Shown in pieces: positions 12,624 to 20,681 of a stretch of 64,000 nt of DNA. Made by a program: the position numbers and the translations under genes. Each line of letters begins with the position of its first letter. Position 1 is the stretch's first letter. Source of the stretch: Channallabes apus (lineage: Eukaryota > Chordata > Actinopteri > Siluriformes > Clariidae); contig CM060125.1 in NCBI GenBank assembly GCA_030522415.1, forward strand, positions 32,292,927-32,356,926. Reading direction: 5' to 3'. Below the pieces are notes generated by a model. That model saw only the letters and a list, made by a program, of their open reading frames with translations. It was not told the DNA's origin and made no database searches.

Positions 12624-12932
12624 CCTATTATTACCCGGTAAACAGAATAAAACACACATAGAGTAAGATGCAGTGTTTATATTTATTACGTGAGATTTAA
12701 TGTTCAGGGTTTGTAACCAATTAAACATTTTTGAGCGAGCGCGGTGTGAGGTGTTGCGAGTCTGAGGTGTTGAGGTACCGCTGTTGAAGATGTGCACGTC
12801 GATCTGCCGCAGCGTCTCGTAGTCCTCCCCCGAGCAGTAACCACCGAACGAGTAAACTTTATGTCCCACAGGCACGGCGGCGTGATTCACCCTGCGGGGG
12901 CCACCGTCTAAACACACTGTCCACCGCAGCAT
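365..12932 (-). CDS. klhdc3: klhdc3, kelch domain-containing protein 3 (seven exons, 3' end off window)
   Basis: Exons at 12779-12932, 12408-12584, 7664-7779, 7426-7497, 7115-7328, 6772-6858 and 365-473 join in phase with GT/AG borders at every junction. They give 929 coding nt (309 codons plus 2 nt). The protein starts [20 protein letters not shown] and carries successive kelch blades with the diagnostic double Gly ([63 protein letters not shown]). Order and wording match vertebrate KLHDC3, a beta-propeller that acts as a substrate receptor for a cullin-2 ubiquitin ligase reading C-terminal degrons. The mammalian protein is about 380 residues, so roughly 70 residues should lie beyond the left edge. 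Intron 2 (4.6 kb) and intron 6 (6.3 kb) have been enlarged by transposons. The identification rests on recognising the family from the sequence. Confidence 0.93.
1120..1416 (+). mobile_element. Solo LTR, Tf1/Sushi-type Gypsy
   Basis: A 297-bp solo LTR from TGTCATGCACAC to TTCATGACA, flanked by a perfect 5-bp duplication ACTTG (1115-1119 and 1417-1421). It is homologous to the LTRs at 42.8-52.9 kb but in the opposite orientation. It contains the TATA-like ATAAAAGG and, about 30 nt downstream, the self-primer stretch GCTCAGTCATT seen in the full elements. The internal region was lost, probably by LTR-LTR recombination. Confidence 0.88.
1500..1535. repeat. (CA)n microsatellite
   Basis: Short pure CA run inside hAT-1. 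Confidence 0.9.
2128..2319 (+). pseudogene. hAT transposase N-terminus, BED zinc finger
   Basis: The frame beginning [19 protein letters not shown] has the BED signature: aromatic W-x-YF, the Cys pair CSKC, then NTSNLMKH supplying the first His. The frame ends in the first units of the 30-bp repeat, before the rest of the finger, so only the DNA-binding N-terminus survives. Confidence 0.7.
2292..2495. repeat. 30-bp minisatellite, about 6.8 copies
   Basis: The unit CGGAATAAAGTTAAAAGCAG plus AATAAATACA repeats head to tail with one or two substitutions. The first copy is the natural continuation of the hAT BED reading frame, so the array arose by local amplification of transposon coding sequence. 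Read on the minus strand it is open ([10 protein letters not shown] repeated), but nothing suggests it is translated. Confidence 0.95.
2775..3628 (-). pseudogene. Tc1 transposase, broken and C-truncated
   Basis: The N-terminus [19 protein letters not shown] carries the first helix-turn-helix. The frame shifts near 3440-3390 and again near 3190. The catalytic half keeps [10 protein letters not shown] (second Asp) and DLNPIENLW (Glu of DD34E). It stops after DLKTAVHKR, where about 40 residues of the family end are missing. It cannot make an active enzyme. Confidence 0.88.
3720..5220 (+). pseudogene. L2-A reverse transcriptase fragment
   Basis: Contains [26 protein letters not shown], then (after the SINE) [13 protein letters not shown], the catalytic [11 protein letters not shown] and the C-terminal thumb. 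It is broken by the SINE and by TGG to TGA in the HWLPV motif at about 4914. Confidence 0.92.
4091..4252 (+). mobile_element. V-SINE, 5'-truncated, inside L2-A1
   Basis: The SINE 3' body (CCCTGCGATGGATTGGCACC, GAAGTCTCCTGGGATA) ends in (ATGA)n. The 12-bp duplication TATTCTGCATGT (4079-4090 and 4253-4264) restores the L2 reading frame when one copy is removed. Confidence 0.93.
6520..6612. repeat. (CA)n microsatellite with CACCACAAA interruptions
   Basis: Imperfect CA tract directly outside the Tc1-2 inverted repeat. Confidence 0.93.
6702..6768. repeat. (GT)n microsatellite at klhdc3 intron 6 donor
   Basis: On the transcribed strand this is (CA)n starting within about six bases of the exon 6 donor. 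Confidence 0.95.
6772..6858 (-). CDS. klhdc3: klhdc3 exon 6
   Basis: Reads [20 protein letters not shown], then FNDLWKFNP. Acceptor TTTCAG after a roughly 20-unit (TG)n; donor GTAATA at 6771 leading straight into a long (CA)n. Phase 1 in and out. The next intron is 6.3 kb and holds the Tc1/hAT/L2 nests. Confidence 0.93.
7115..7328 (-). CDS. klhdc3: klhdc3 exon 5
   Basis: Reads [20 protein letters not shown], then [20 protein letters not shown] and, at the end, [10 protein letters not shown]. Acceptor GTCACAG, donor GTGAGT at 7114, exit phase 1. This is the most conserved part of the propeller. Confidence 0.94.
7426..7497 (-). CDS. klhdc3: klhdc3 exon 4 (72 bp micro-exon)
   Basis: This 24-codon exon reads [20 protein letters not shown] followed by IKAT, matching the stretch between the third and fourth blades of KLHDC3. 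The acceptor is GAGACAG directly after a 27-unit (TG)n. The donor is GTAAGT at 7425. Both ends are phase 0. It is too short to stand out as an open frame and was found by matching the family. Confidence 0.9.
7503..7557. repeat. (CA)n microsatellite at klhdc3 exon 4 acceptor
   Basis: Pure 27-unit array. On the transcribed strand it is (TG)n ending five bases before the acceptor. Confidence 0.97.
7612..7655. repeat. (GT)n microsatellite at klhdc3 exon 3 donor
   Basis: On the transcribed strand it is (CA)n close to the exon 3 donor. Together with 7503-7557 it makes up most of a 166-bp intron. Confidence 0.97.
7664..7779 (-). CDS. klhdc3: klhdc3 exon 3
   Basis: Reads [19 protein letters not shown] then [17 protein letters not shown]. 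The acceptor is TTAG directly after a long (TG)n. A nearby GCAG four bases on would break the frame, which decides the start. It ends in phase 0 at donor GTGGGT (7663), and a (CA)n array begins a few bases into the intron. Confidence 0.92.
7784..7837. repeat. (CA)n microsatellite at klhdc3 exon 3 acceptor
   Basis: About 27 units; (TG)n on the transcribed strand immediately before TTAG. Confidence 0.97.
7925..10887 (-). pseudogene. L2-C endonuclease-RT polyprotein, frameshifted
   Basis: Pieces in order: an N-terminal stretch (10887-10250); APE endonuclease ([43 protein letters not shown]; 10340-9132); RT ([43 protein letters not shown]; 8943-8578); [13 protein letters not shown]; a catalytic block [11 protein letters not shown] where YADD has become YAND; then the thumb. 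At least three frameshifts separate the parts. Confidence 0.88.
7925..11148 (-). mobile_element. L2-type LINE (L2-C), decayed, in klhdc3 intron 2
   Basis: Minus-strand LINE with leader, endonuclease and RT. It lacks the RT C-terminus and the 3' UTR: it stops after ARILTHTKR at about 7935. The 5' end abuts a plus-strand Rex1-like fragment near 11148. No tail or target duplication is visible. LINEs usually lose the 5' end, so loss of the 3' end implies a later deletion or rearrangement. Confidence 0.85.
11150..11720 (+). pseudogene. Rex1-like LINE, RT C-terminal fragment
   Basis: In frame from about 11150: [53 protein letters not shown], then the C-terminus ending at 11674. It matches the C-terminal part of the copy at 32.2-34.1 kb. 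Neither a poly-repeat tail nor a duplication is visible. Family name is tentative. Confidence 0.82.
11815..12000. mobile_element. hAT-like non-autonomous fragment
   Basis: Starts GCAGGGGTCGGCAA, a hAT-type end, and continues with GAGCC / CCGTTTCTCACAGG / GGAACCACAAAAGCATTTTG motifs common in non-autonomous hAT copies. The right end is not identifiable. Confidence 0.5.
12001..12371. other. klhdc3 intron 2, unannotated stretch
   Basis: No gene or clear repeat is seen between the hAT-like fragment and the CA tract beside exon 2. Confidence 0.5.
12408..12584 (-). CDS. klhdc3: klhdc3 exon 2
   Basis: Reads [11 protein letters not shown] through [20 protein letters not shown]. The acceptor is TGTCAG, preceded by about 17 TG units. 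The donor is GTGAGA at 12407, followed within ten bases by a (CA)n tract. Entry phase 1 and exit phase 1 agree with exons 1 and 3. Confidence 0.93.
12779..12932 (-). CDS. klhdc3: klhdc3 exon 1 (coding start)
   Basis: Starts at ATG 12932-12930. A second in-frame ATG three bases upstream is less like the family, which begins MLRW. It encodes the first kelch blade ([20 protein letters not shown]) and ends after IFNS with one extra base at donor GTACCT (12778). A (CA)n tract abuts the start codon, so the 5' leader is partly microsatellite. A candidate acceptor for an upstream non-coding exon is the TTGCAG ending at 12971. Confidence 0.92.
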
Positions 12933-13276
12933 CATACACACACACACACACACACACACAGACACTCACACTGCAACCAGCACGCACACACCCCTCCAGT
13001 ACATCACCATGACAACCAAACTAACTCCATCACACATTCCACCTACAAGCAGAACACACACACACACACACACACTATAAATAAACAGTATACACACACA
13101 CCAAACATAATACACTTACAGAGCAGCTGAAGTGAGCACAGTGTAGCTCAGTTTATGTGTGTGTGTGTGTGTGTGTTATCTGATACTGAGCTGTAAACAG
13201 AATCTGTGTATAGAATAAAGATGCAGAGCTATTTATATGTACACTGTTTTGGTATCATAGGAACCAGTACCTTTAT

Positions 13277-13280
<4 letters not shown>

Positions 13281-13320
<40 letters not shown>
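13281..13320. repeat. (CA)n microsatellite in upstream klhdc3 region
   Basis: Pure CA run between the putative first exon and coding exon 1. Smaller CA or GT runs at 13054, 13158, 13840 and 13940, and a poly-C run at 13674-13690, are spread over the same region. No other gene is seen in 12971-13930. Confidence 0.93.
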
Positions 13321-13322
<2 letters not shown>

Positions 13323-13673
13323 CTTACACAACAGGACTCGTGGAAATAAAATCTGATCTGTGACCTGTGGAGAACACTGATTAGCCAACATGCTAACGTG
13401 CTAATGTCAGTAAATGTCACTGTTGGGCTCATTAGCATTAGCATTAGCGAGATGGTAAACAATACGCTTCGACTCCTTTCCTACACACACACACACGCCA
13501 GAGATGAATAACAGGGTTAAGTGACAGGCCTGAATGTGTGTGTGTTGAATAGGAGGTTATAGAGCTAGCTTAGCCTCAATGCTAATTGTACAGAGCCATC
13601 ATAAGAAATAACTTCAGCTTTAATTTGGCAGAAAAACTTTTAACCTCATTTATTCACAATAATCACCTCTACA

Positions 13674-13704
<31 letters not shown>

Positions 13705-13929
13705 ACACACTCTTTAACTCTGCTCGGTGTCCACATGCCGATAGCATTAGTATTAGCATTAAACTACAAGAGTATTATGGAAACATTCCTGTTAGATACT
13801 AAACACACACGCGTGCGCCATGCTGTAACATTAGGACAGAGGCTGTGTGTGTGTGTGTGTGTGTAATGCTGCTGTTCAGCTCTAATCCTCACAGCTGGAG
13901 TGTGTGTACAGTGTACAGAGTGTGTTGTT

Positions 13930-14110
13930 ACTCACTGTGTGTGTGTGTGTGTGTGTGTGGGGTGAGAAACACAGAATAATGATGAAGCGCGCGACGCTGC
14001 AGTGGAACCCGAGTGTCAGAAACACAGCACACACCACTGCACCTCCGTACTGACCGCTGATTGGCTCTGACTCTCACGTGACTCAAAGACCACGTGACCG
14101 ACTCCACTCC
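13930..14110 (-). promoter_or_regulatory. klhdc3: Putative klhdc3 promoter / first non-coding exon
   Basis: A GC- and CpG-richer island (GCGCGCGACG near 13990) about 1 kb upstream of the klhdc3 ATG. On the minus strand it has a CCAAT box (14060-14064) and two CACGTG E-boxes (14075-14080 and 14091-14096), both of the GTCACGTG form bound by USF/TFE-type factors. A GTGAGTAA donor-like site sits at 13935. No TATA box is seen. Inference: this is the transcription start region. Confidence 0.5.
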
Positions 14111-14136
14111 GTTTAAAGGGCCCCGTATTTCATCAG

Positions 14137-14137
<1 letters not shown>

Positions 14138-14170
<33 letters not shown>
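14138..14170. repeat. (GT)n(GA)n microsatellite
   Basis: Short compound array just upstream of the putative klhdc3 promoter. Confidence 0.93.
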
Positions 14171-14711
14171 ATTAGAATTAAGTGCTGAGAAAATGTGTGA
14201 TACATAAACATTTTAAATAAAAAGTGTAGTGGGCAAAATAAATTTAATCTCAGAAGTAGTGATGGCGATATGAAGCCTCGTGAATCTCTCAATCTTGCAG
14301 CCAAGTGGTTCACAAAAGGGTTCATTTGCACAAACCCCCCCTACTGGTCGAAAAATGTATAACGAGCAGTTGTGTTCGCAGTCATTTCCCAGGACTGTAT
14401 GTGATCCTCTTAAAGCTGTCTTGTCCTACTGTAGGTTGGACATGGGAATTATACATGATTATCAGCAAACTATGCATTTTTCTATTGTGAGAACAAGATA
14501 ATAACCCATTTAAACCATCTGTTGGTGTCTTCTCCTATTAATGTGCTTGTTCTTGATTGCAAATAGTGTTTATAAGATTTTCGTGCTTGATCAATGTTCC
14601 ATAGTACAGTAGTAGCACAGGTACCAAAGTGACCCTCCTGCATTGCATTAATATTTCATAATTTCGTTCATATGAGAGAGAGGGACAGTGATGTTTTCCA
14701 ACTGGTGCAAT
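14171..14711. other. Intergenic stretch
   Basis: AT-rich with no convincing coding frame. A motif AGTGATGGCGATATGAAGCC at about 14256-14275 resembles a hAT end; a weak inverted counterpart lies near 16610. Confidence 0.4.
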
Positions 14712-16188
14712 CCCACTAAACATTGGACGTCGGATAGACGTGCAGATCATGTCTATATTGGGTCCGTCGGTCCATGACCAATTCTGGACGTCTATTCGAC
14801 GTCCAAACTAGGTCCACTATTTGGATGTCAAAATGACGTCCAAGTTGGGTCATGGTTGGACGTCCAAACTAGGTCCACTATTTGGACGTCCAACCATGAC
14901 CCAACTTGGACGTCCAAAATAGGTCCACTATTTGGACGTCCAACCATGACCCAACTTGGACGTCATTTTGACGACCTAATCTATCTTATTTTTTTTTGGA
15001 CGTCATTTTGACGTCCAAACTAGGTCCACTATTTGGACGTCCAACCATGACCCAACTTGGACGTCATTTTGACGACCTAATCTATCTTATTTTTTTTTGG
15101 ACGTCATTTTGACGTCCAAACTAGGTCCACTATTTGGACGTCCAACCATGACCCAACTTGGACGTCATTTTGACGACCTAATCTATCTTATTTTTTTTTT
15201 GGACGTCATTTTGACGTCCAAACTAGGTCCACTATTTGGACGTCCAACCATGACCAAACTTGGACGTCATTTTGACGTTCAACATTTGACCTAATCTGAC
15301 CAAAGACATATATATATATATACAATATATACATTTATACAATATAAAATAAAAACACAAATAACTTGATTATAGGCTTTAAATAAAATTAAAACTGTTA
15401 AAGGGAAACAGGAAAATGTAAAAAAGAAACATATTGTGGTGTGGGCGGGGCAGCGGCTGACGACCATCATGCTTTGCGGCAGGTTGCTGTACGTGTGGTC
15501 ACCGTGATGAGGAAATGTGTTTGGGTTAATGGCTTCGGCCAAGTTTAGGTGTATTGAGTATGTGTGTGTGAGAGACTTGTTGAATGTGTTCCGGTTCATG
15601 CTAAGGCTGAATTGGGTTTGGTTCTCTAGTGATTGCGTTTCTTTTCCCGTGCGTGCTGTGGTGAGTAAAGTACTTCCAGCCATTTGCATTGGGAAGCAAT
15701 CAGTCCAACTCGGCTCTCCATGATAGCGAGCGTGATCAAAGCGGAGCGGCGAGTTGAAGGTCGCGGGGCGGAGCCCAATGGTGAAGCTGCGCAAGTGCCG
15801 GGGCAAGCTACAGCGCCGTCAGCCGCTTTGGTGGAGTTAACGTTAGACGTCGGAAAAAAGACGTCGCCTGGCGTTACAAAACAACCCCATCAATGGACAA
15901 AAATGACATGAAAAAGACATCACTACAATGGTCCCACCGACGTAAAAAATTAGACGTCGAAAAAAAGACGTCGCCTGGCGTTACAAAACAACCCCATCAA
16001 TGGACGGAATTTGGACGTCCAAAAATGACATGAAAAAGACGTCACTACGACGTCAGAATTAGACGTGCGGTAGACGTCGAAAAAAAGACGTCGCCTGGCG
16101 TTACAAAACAACCCCATCTATGGACGGAAATTGGACGTCCAAAATGACATGGAAAAGACGTCGCTACGACGTCACATTGCGCAGTGGG
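14712..16188. mobile_element. GACGTC-rich non-autonomous DNA transposon candidate
   Basis: Ends in short inverted repeats CCCACT...AGTGGG with related flanks (CATTGGACGTCGG on the left, CAATGTGACGTCG as the reverse complement of the right end). About thirty copies of the palindrome GACGTC lie in two subterminal arrays: 14725-15290 (unit about 95 bp with TTGGACGTCATTTTGACG) and 15845-16170 (unit about 115 bp with AGACGTCGCCTGGCG). A unique core, 15300-15840, has no transposase. The superfamily is not recognised; a 2-bp AT duplication is possible. Confidence 0.6.
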
Positions 16189-16879
16189 ATGTTACTAAGA
16201 AAATGAAATAATAATAATAAGAAGAAGACATTATAGGTGCTTAGTTGATGTGAGTCTGGCAGGATGTGATTAACTCTTCAAACTGAGACAGTGTTACTGA
16301 AAAGTGGAAAGAAGAGAACGGCATGTGCATGGTGACCCTATATTCATTTTTATTTAAAAACAATAATACCCACAAATTGTGCAGAGATTCCTTGGGCTAT
16401 ATAACTTTATTATTTTTGCACACATGTTTACAAAACAAGATAGGGAACACAAAAAACAACACAGCAAATAATTCTTCAAATAACAGATCTATAATACTAA
16501 ACAAAAAAAATACATCAGGAATAACATTCAGAGCACCTAAAAAAACAGAGCTTGGGCTTCTGGCAAATACATGGCGGCAAGATTCGAACCAATTCCTGAA
16601 CCGCCAATCACAGCGAGGCTTCAAACGTCATTCACCGTAAACAATACAAACTTCAAAACGCGCTTCACTAATTAGTTCCTGGATTTCTCGGCACAGGCTT
16701 CAATGCATCGACACAGTACGTCAGATCACTACTGAGAACACAGTGGAGTTTGTGGAGATGAAATGCAGAATTGTCTTTGTGGAAGGATGTTTTAGAGTTC
16801 AGACAGGAGATGTTGTTAATCATCTCCACATACACAAAGAGACAGAGGACAGAGGAATCCACATTTTATTTGTCACCAG
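16189..16879. other. Intergenic stretch
   Basis: No gene recognised. CGAGGCTTCA near 16613 is the inverted partner of TGAAGCCTCG near 14270, which may mark the far end of a hAT containing the GACGTC element; this is weak. Confidence 0.35.
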
Positions 16880-17801
16880 TGTTGGGAAAGTTATTTTAAA
16901 AAGTAATGTACTACAAATTACTAATTACTACTTTAAAATTGTAATTTGATTGCATTAGTTTATTACATTTAAAAAGTAATTAGATTACTTTCACGTTACT
17001 TTGAGAACATCTGTCACTGCGTGCACCTGTGATGGTCTACACCTTAACCTGTTGTCGCTCCCCGCTCACTCCGTAGGCGCACTCCGTAGGCGCACTCCAT
17101 AGGCTCACTCCTTAGGCGCACTCTGTAGGCGCCCCACCCCTTCAGCAGGTGACAGAAGGGGTGGGGCTGCCAGGTTGGGCTCATGCTCATGACCTCAGCA
17201 TTAAAACTCCTCCGCTTTCCCCCTCCTCCCACCTTGAACCTACTCCTCCCCATTTTTTCTAAATATAATTACCCCTTCTAGCGTCTGTGTGTCTGTGGTG
17301 CCGCCCGTGCACAAAGAGTGAACCCGTTACATCATCAAATGTAAAACTACAAAGTTCTCCAACGATTGATTAAAGCGCATGCGCGTTAACTGATGCTGCT
17401 GCGCAAAAATATGATTTTTAAATGCAGTTTGATTCTTTGTGTGCATGGAGTTTGCATGTTCTCCCTGTGCTTGGTGGGTTTCCTCCGGGTACTCCGTTTC
17501 CTCCCACAGTCCAAAGATATGCAGATTAGGCTAATTGCCGTTCCTAAATTGCCCGTAGTGTGTGAATGGGTGTGTGAGTGTGTGTATGTGTGTGTGCCCT
17601 GCGATGGATTGGCACCCTGTCCAGGGTGTACCCCGCCTAGTGCCCGAAGTCTCCTGGGATAGGCTCCGCCCCCACGACCCTGAACACAGGATTAAGCGGT
17701 ATAGAAGATGAATGAATGAATGAATGAAATTACTTGCATTTAAAATTTAATTAATTATCAAAAATGTAATTAGATTACAGTAACGCGTATTACCCAGCTC
17801 T
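16880..17801. mobile_element. hAT-type MITE interrupted by a V-SINE
   Basis: Left end CAGTGTTGGGAAAGTTATTT with repeated AGTAAT/ATTACT motifs; right end GTAACGCGTATTACCCAGC TCTG-like, the inverted counterpart. This is the common AGTAATGxATTAC fish MITE. About 300 bp of V-SINE (17431-17733) plus unrelated sequence with GGCGCACTCCRTA tandem units near 17075-17130 separate the halves. No clean 8-bp duplication was found. Confidence 0.65.
17431..17733 (+). mobile_element. V-SINE
   Basis: Carries the conserved central block (GGTGGGTTTCCTCCGGGTAC, TCCTCCCACAGTCCAAAGAT) and the 3' body (CCCTGCGATGGATTGGCACC, GTCTCCTGGGATAGGCTCC), ending GATTAAGCGGTATAGAAGAT then (GAAT)n. The tRNA-like head is missing. 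Confidence 0.9.
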
Positions 17802-18145
17802 GTCACATACATGGTTGAACAATACAACAGTAGTGAAATGCAATTTTAAAAAACCCACTAATAAGAAAAATAAAAGAAAGAATATGTACAAAAAAAACCA
17901 ATAAGAAGACTATGATATAAATTATATGGAATATGTTGTAATCTGTGATATGTGTTCAATAATATGTGATAAAGTGACCAGTCTGGATGAACCGCAGAGT
18001 GTTTACTGATTTTGTTGTGGAGTGTTGTTAAAGCTGTTGTAGTATCTGCTTGTGGGAGAATATATACAACAACAGTAATAACTGATGAAAACTCCTTGGG
18101 CAGATAGAAGGTTAGGAGAACAGGAACGAGACAAGATAGAGATTC
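17802..18145. other. Intergenic stretch
   Basis: AT-rich, no gene or repeat recognised. Confidence 0.4.
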
Positions 18146-18212
18146 AATTCAGTTTTATTTGTATAGTGTTTTAACAATTGTCATTGTCTCAAAACAGCAA
18201 ATGATGTTACAG
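18146..18212 (-). mobile_element. L2-A 3'-tail fragment
   Basis: ATTCAATTCAGTTTTATTTG, then CATTGTCTCAAAACAGC: the extreme 3' end of L2-A in minus orientation, severely 5'-truncated. Confidence 0.8.
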
Positions 18213-18589
18213 TCTCTGATGTCCCTCTGAAAATGAACTCGGGCTCTGCTGTCATCCAATTTGTTGTCCAAGGACTAAACCTTTGCAAGCAGGATGCTGG
18301 GCAGTGGTGGGCTATGTGCGCTTGCAGGCAGTCTGTTCCAAACCTTGTTTCTTCCTTCTTTGTTTGTGTGGGGACTTGTTACTGTACATTCACTCTGGTC
18401 CGGGTTACATCGGATCAGGAAGAGGTATCCAGGTAAAACATAAGTAATACAATATCCTAGCTTTAATATTGTTGTAAAGTTGTAGGTCGTGATAGCACAA
18501 GAAGGAAGAGATAAAGAACATAAAATAAAGTCATAAATAAAAAGCACATTTGTAGCGGAGCTGCCGCAACGGCATCTAGACAGTGCCGT

Positions 18590-19120
18590 GCCATCTTGAC
18601 CAGCAGGTGGAGACAAAAGTCAAGTCACAAAATGTGTTTGGCAGCACTATAACTACTACTGCGAATACAGTGTCGACACCACAGCACACTCTCAGAGGCC
18701 TGCCCTGTCCCCCATTCTGTTTAGAGTCTATACATTTGACTTCTGGTCCTGATAACAGTCCTGCCACCTGCAGACCTTTTCAGATGACTGACATCGTGAG
18801 CTGTATCAATAATGGTCATGAGGAGGAGTACAGGAGTGTGGTGGACAAAACCACCTGCAACTAAATATCACAGAGACAAAAGAACTGGTGTTGGTTAATA
18901 GGAAGCAGTAAACTCCCAGTGATCCAATCACAATTAAGGGTACTGAAGAGGACATTGTGGAAAAATATCTAGTATCTAGATGTCCACACAGACAATAAGC
19001 TAGACTGGTATAAAAACTATAAGAAAAGTCAGAGCCACCTGGACGTCCTTAAGAGACCCAGGTCTCTCAGTGTCTGCTGCAGTAAGCTGTCTCTGTCATG
19101 GCAGTGGAGCTGGAGTCTCT
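18590..19120 (+). pseudogene. Decayed LINE RT C-terminal fragment
   Basis: Frame-hopping matches to the RT thumb region of jockey/Rex-like LINEs: CINNGHEEEYRSVVD, TKELVLVNRKQ, YLDVHTDNKLDW, QSHLDVLKRPRSLSVCCSKL. Multiple stops and frameshifts show an old copy. Confidence 0.7.
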
Positions 19121-19299
19121 GGTGCATATGTCTGAAAGGAGGATGGTAATAAACAAACTTTGTCTGTTTTCTTTGTTCATTGTTTAGAAGGATTTCCCAT
19201 CCGCTGCATGGAACACTGGTGTTCTACTGGAGCACCTTCAGCCATAGCCACAGAGAAACACCACAGAATGCCACAGAAGGTCTTTCCTTCCAGTGGAGA

Positions 19300-19350
19300 T
19301 TAATTAAATTTTATTTGTATAGGGCTTTTTACAATGGTCATTGTACCCCA
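19300..19350 (-). mobile_element. L2 3'-tail scrap
   Basis: AAATTTTATTTGTATAGGGC followed by TTTTTACAATGGTCATTGT matches the L2 terminal 3' UTR in minus orientation. Confidence 0.6.
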
Positions 19351-19399
19351 ACAAGATATACTTATGTTTGCAAGCCTCGCACAACAAGTGTCGCATGTT

Positions 19400-19565
19400 T
19401 CTGCACCTGAGTTTACCTCTTTTGAGTCCATGGTTATAGAAATCAATGGTCCAGTTCCGACCATTCTTGTTAATGTATATTGTCCTCCTAAGGCTTGCCA
19501 TCTGAAAGACGCTGAGACGCTGCTTTTTTCCGAGCTCCACCAGACTGACCAACTTTTCTACTTTT
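19400..19565 (+). pseudogene. LINE endonuclease fragment
   Basis: FTSFESMVIEINGPVPTILV followed by NVYCPPKA matches the middle of APE-type LINE endonucleases (the SFE...IYRPP block). Both ends are lost. Confidence 0.65.
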
Positions 19566-19727
19566 TGTCCCCTTACAAAGAGTGAACATATAACAGATAA
19601 GTATTTTATACTATTTTATAATATATTCACTTGAAACGCGTTATATCGTTAAGTTTGAATTCTTTTGCAGCACACCACTTTTAGCCAGCATTAGCATCGC
19701 TAACCCGTTAGCCCGGCTATCACAAGT

Positions 19728-20681
19728 TTGTTTACGCTTATTGACACTGATTATTTTCCGTATTTAGACACCATGTTGGTTGTGTCTCTGCCTCTGTGTG
19801 CAGGTGAGGATACACTGGAGCTGCACTCGGGGGATTTGGAGATGGAGGCCATGGAGAAGCTGATCCGCGAGCTACAGGTGAAGCTGGCCCGGCTACAGCA
19901 GCGGAAAGCCACGCTGGAATCGTCACGGACCGACGCTCACCTGTCCAAGGTAAATTCTCGGCATGAGAATTCTCCTACAACCTCAACCCTGCGTGTTTCT
20001 ATGCCCAGGTCCAACACACCAAGGAAGCAGCCCGCCCAGGTTTCCTTCACCCCAGTGCTGGGATACCACAAGGCATGGATACAGACGCGTGCCAAGTCCC
20101 GTGCGATGACCTCTCCCCCTCCACATCCATCCGTCTTTGAGATCTTAACCCGAACCTGCTTCGCTCCTCTCCGCGAGACGATGCACGACACGCTGGTCAT
20201 CGGAGACTCCATCATCCGGCACGTGCGTGCTACCACGGCTAAAGGTAAGGTGCACACTTGCTGTTTACCTGCTGCTCGTGTTCTTGATGTTGCTGCACAG
20301 GTGCCTGCGGCCCTGAAGAAGAACATTCGAGCTGTGGTTCTTCATGTTGGCACAAACGACACCAGGCTGAGGCAGACGGAGATCCTAAAGAAGGACTTCA
20401 GGAGCCTGGTCGAGAAGGTCCGCAGCACATCACCCACAACAAAGATCATCGTATCTGGACCGCTTCCCACATTTCAGCGAGAAATCGAGAAGTTCAGTAG
20501 ATTATTTGCCTTTAATGAATGGTTACAATCTTGGTGTGAACAACAGAAATTACACTTTGTTGATAACTGGAATGTTTTCTGGGAGCGTCCTAGGCTCTAT
20601 CACACCGATGGCCTACACCCTAGCAGAGCTGGAGCAGCGGTCCTCTCTGACAACATCTCCAGGACTCTACGAACCATCTGA
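19728..20681 (+). CDS. L2-B ORF1 protein: coiled coil plus SGNH esterase-like domain
   Basis: An open 317-codon frame. Residues about 40-70 (MEKLIRELQVKLARLQQRKA) form a short coiled coil. Residues 155-315 match SGNH/GDSL hydrolases: VIGDSIIRHV (nucleophile Ser), HVGTNDTRLRQ (Gly/Asn oxyanion residues) and TDGLHPSRAG (Asp-x-x-His). An esterase in ORF1 is known for CR1/L2-clade LINEs, where it probably acts in the ribonucleoprotein. The frame is intact although ORF2 of the same copy is broken. Confidence 0.87.
   Translation: MFTLIDTDYFPYLDTMLVVSLPLCAGEDTLELHSGDLEMEAMEKLIRELQVKLARLQQRKATLESSRTDAHLSKVNSRHENSPTTSTLRVSMPRSNTPRKQPAQVSFTPVLGYHKAWIQTRAKSRAMTSPPPHPSVFEILTRTCFAPLRETMHDTLVIGDSIIRHVRATTAKGKVHTCCLPAARVLDVAAQVPAALKKNIRAVVLHVGTNDTRLRQTEILKKDFRSLVEKVRSTSPTTKIIVSGPLPTFQREIEKFSRLFAFNEWLQSWCEQQKLHFVDNWNVFWERPRLYHTDGLHPSRAGAAVLSDNISRTLRTI

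Noticed and set aside
14725..15290. CRISPR-like array (regular repeats near 95 bp)
   Set aside because: Repeats include the intervening text, there are no unique spacers, and the genome is vertebrate.
15097..15294. Open frame with internally repeated DVILTSKLGPLFGRPTMT
   Set aside because: Translation of the GACGTC tandem array; repeat-driven, not a gene.
14120..16880. A divergent neighbour gene (for example mea1) upstream of klhdc3
   Set aside because: No recognisable exon on either strand; the space is filled by repeats.
16880..17801. 8-bp target duplication for the hAT MITE
   Set aside because: The outer 8-mers TTTGTCAC and TCACATAC do not match; only a partial TGTCAC is shared.
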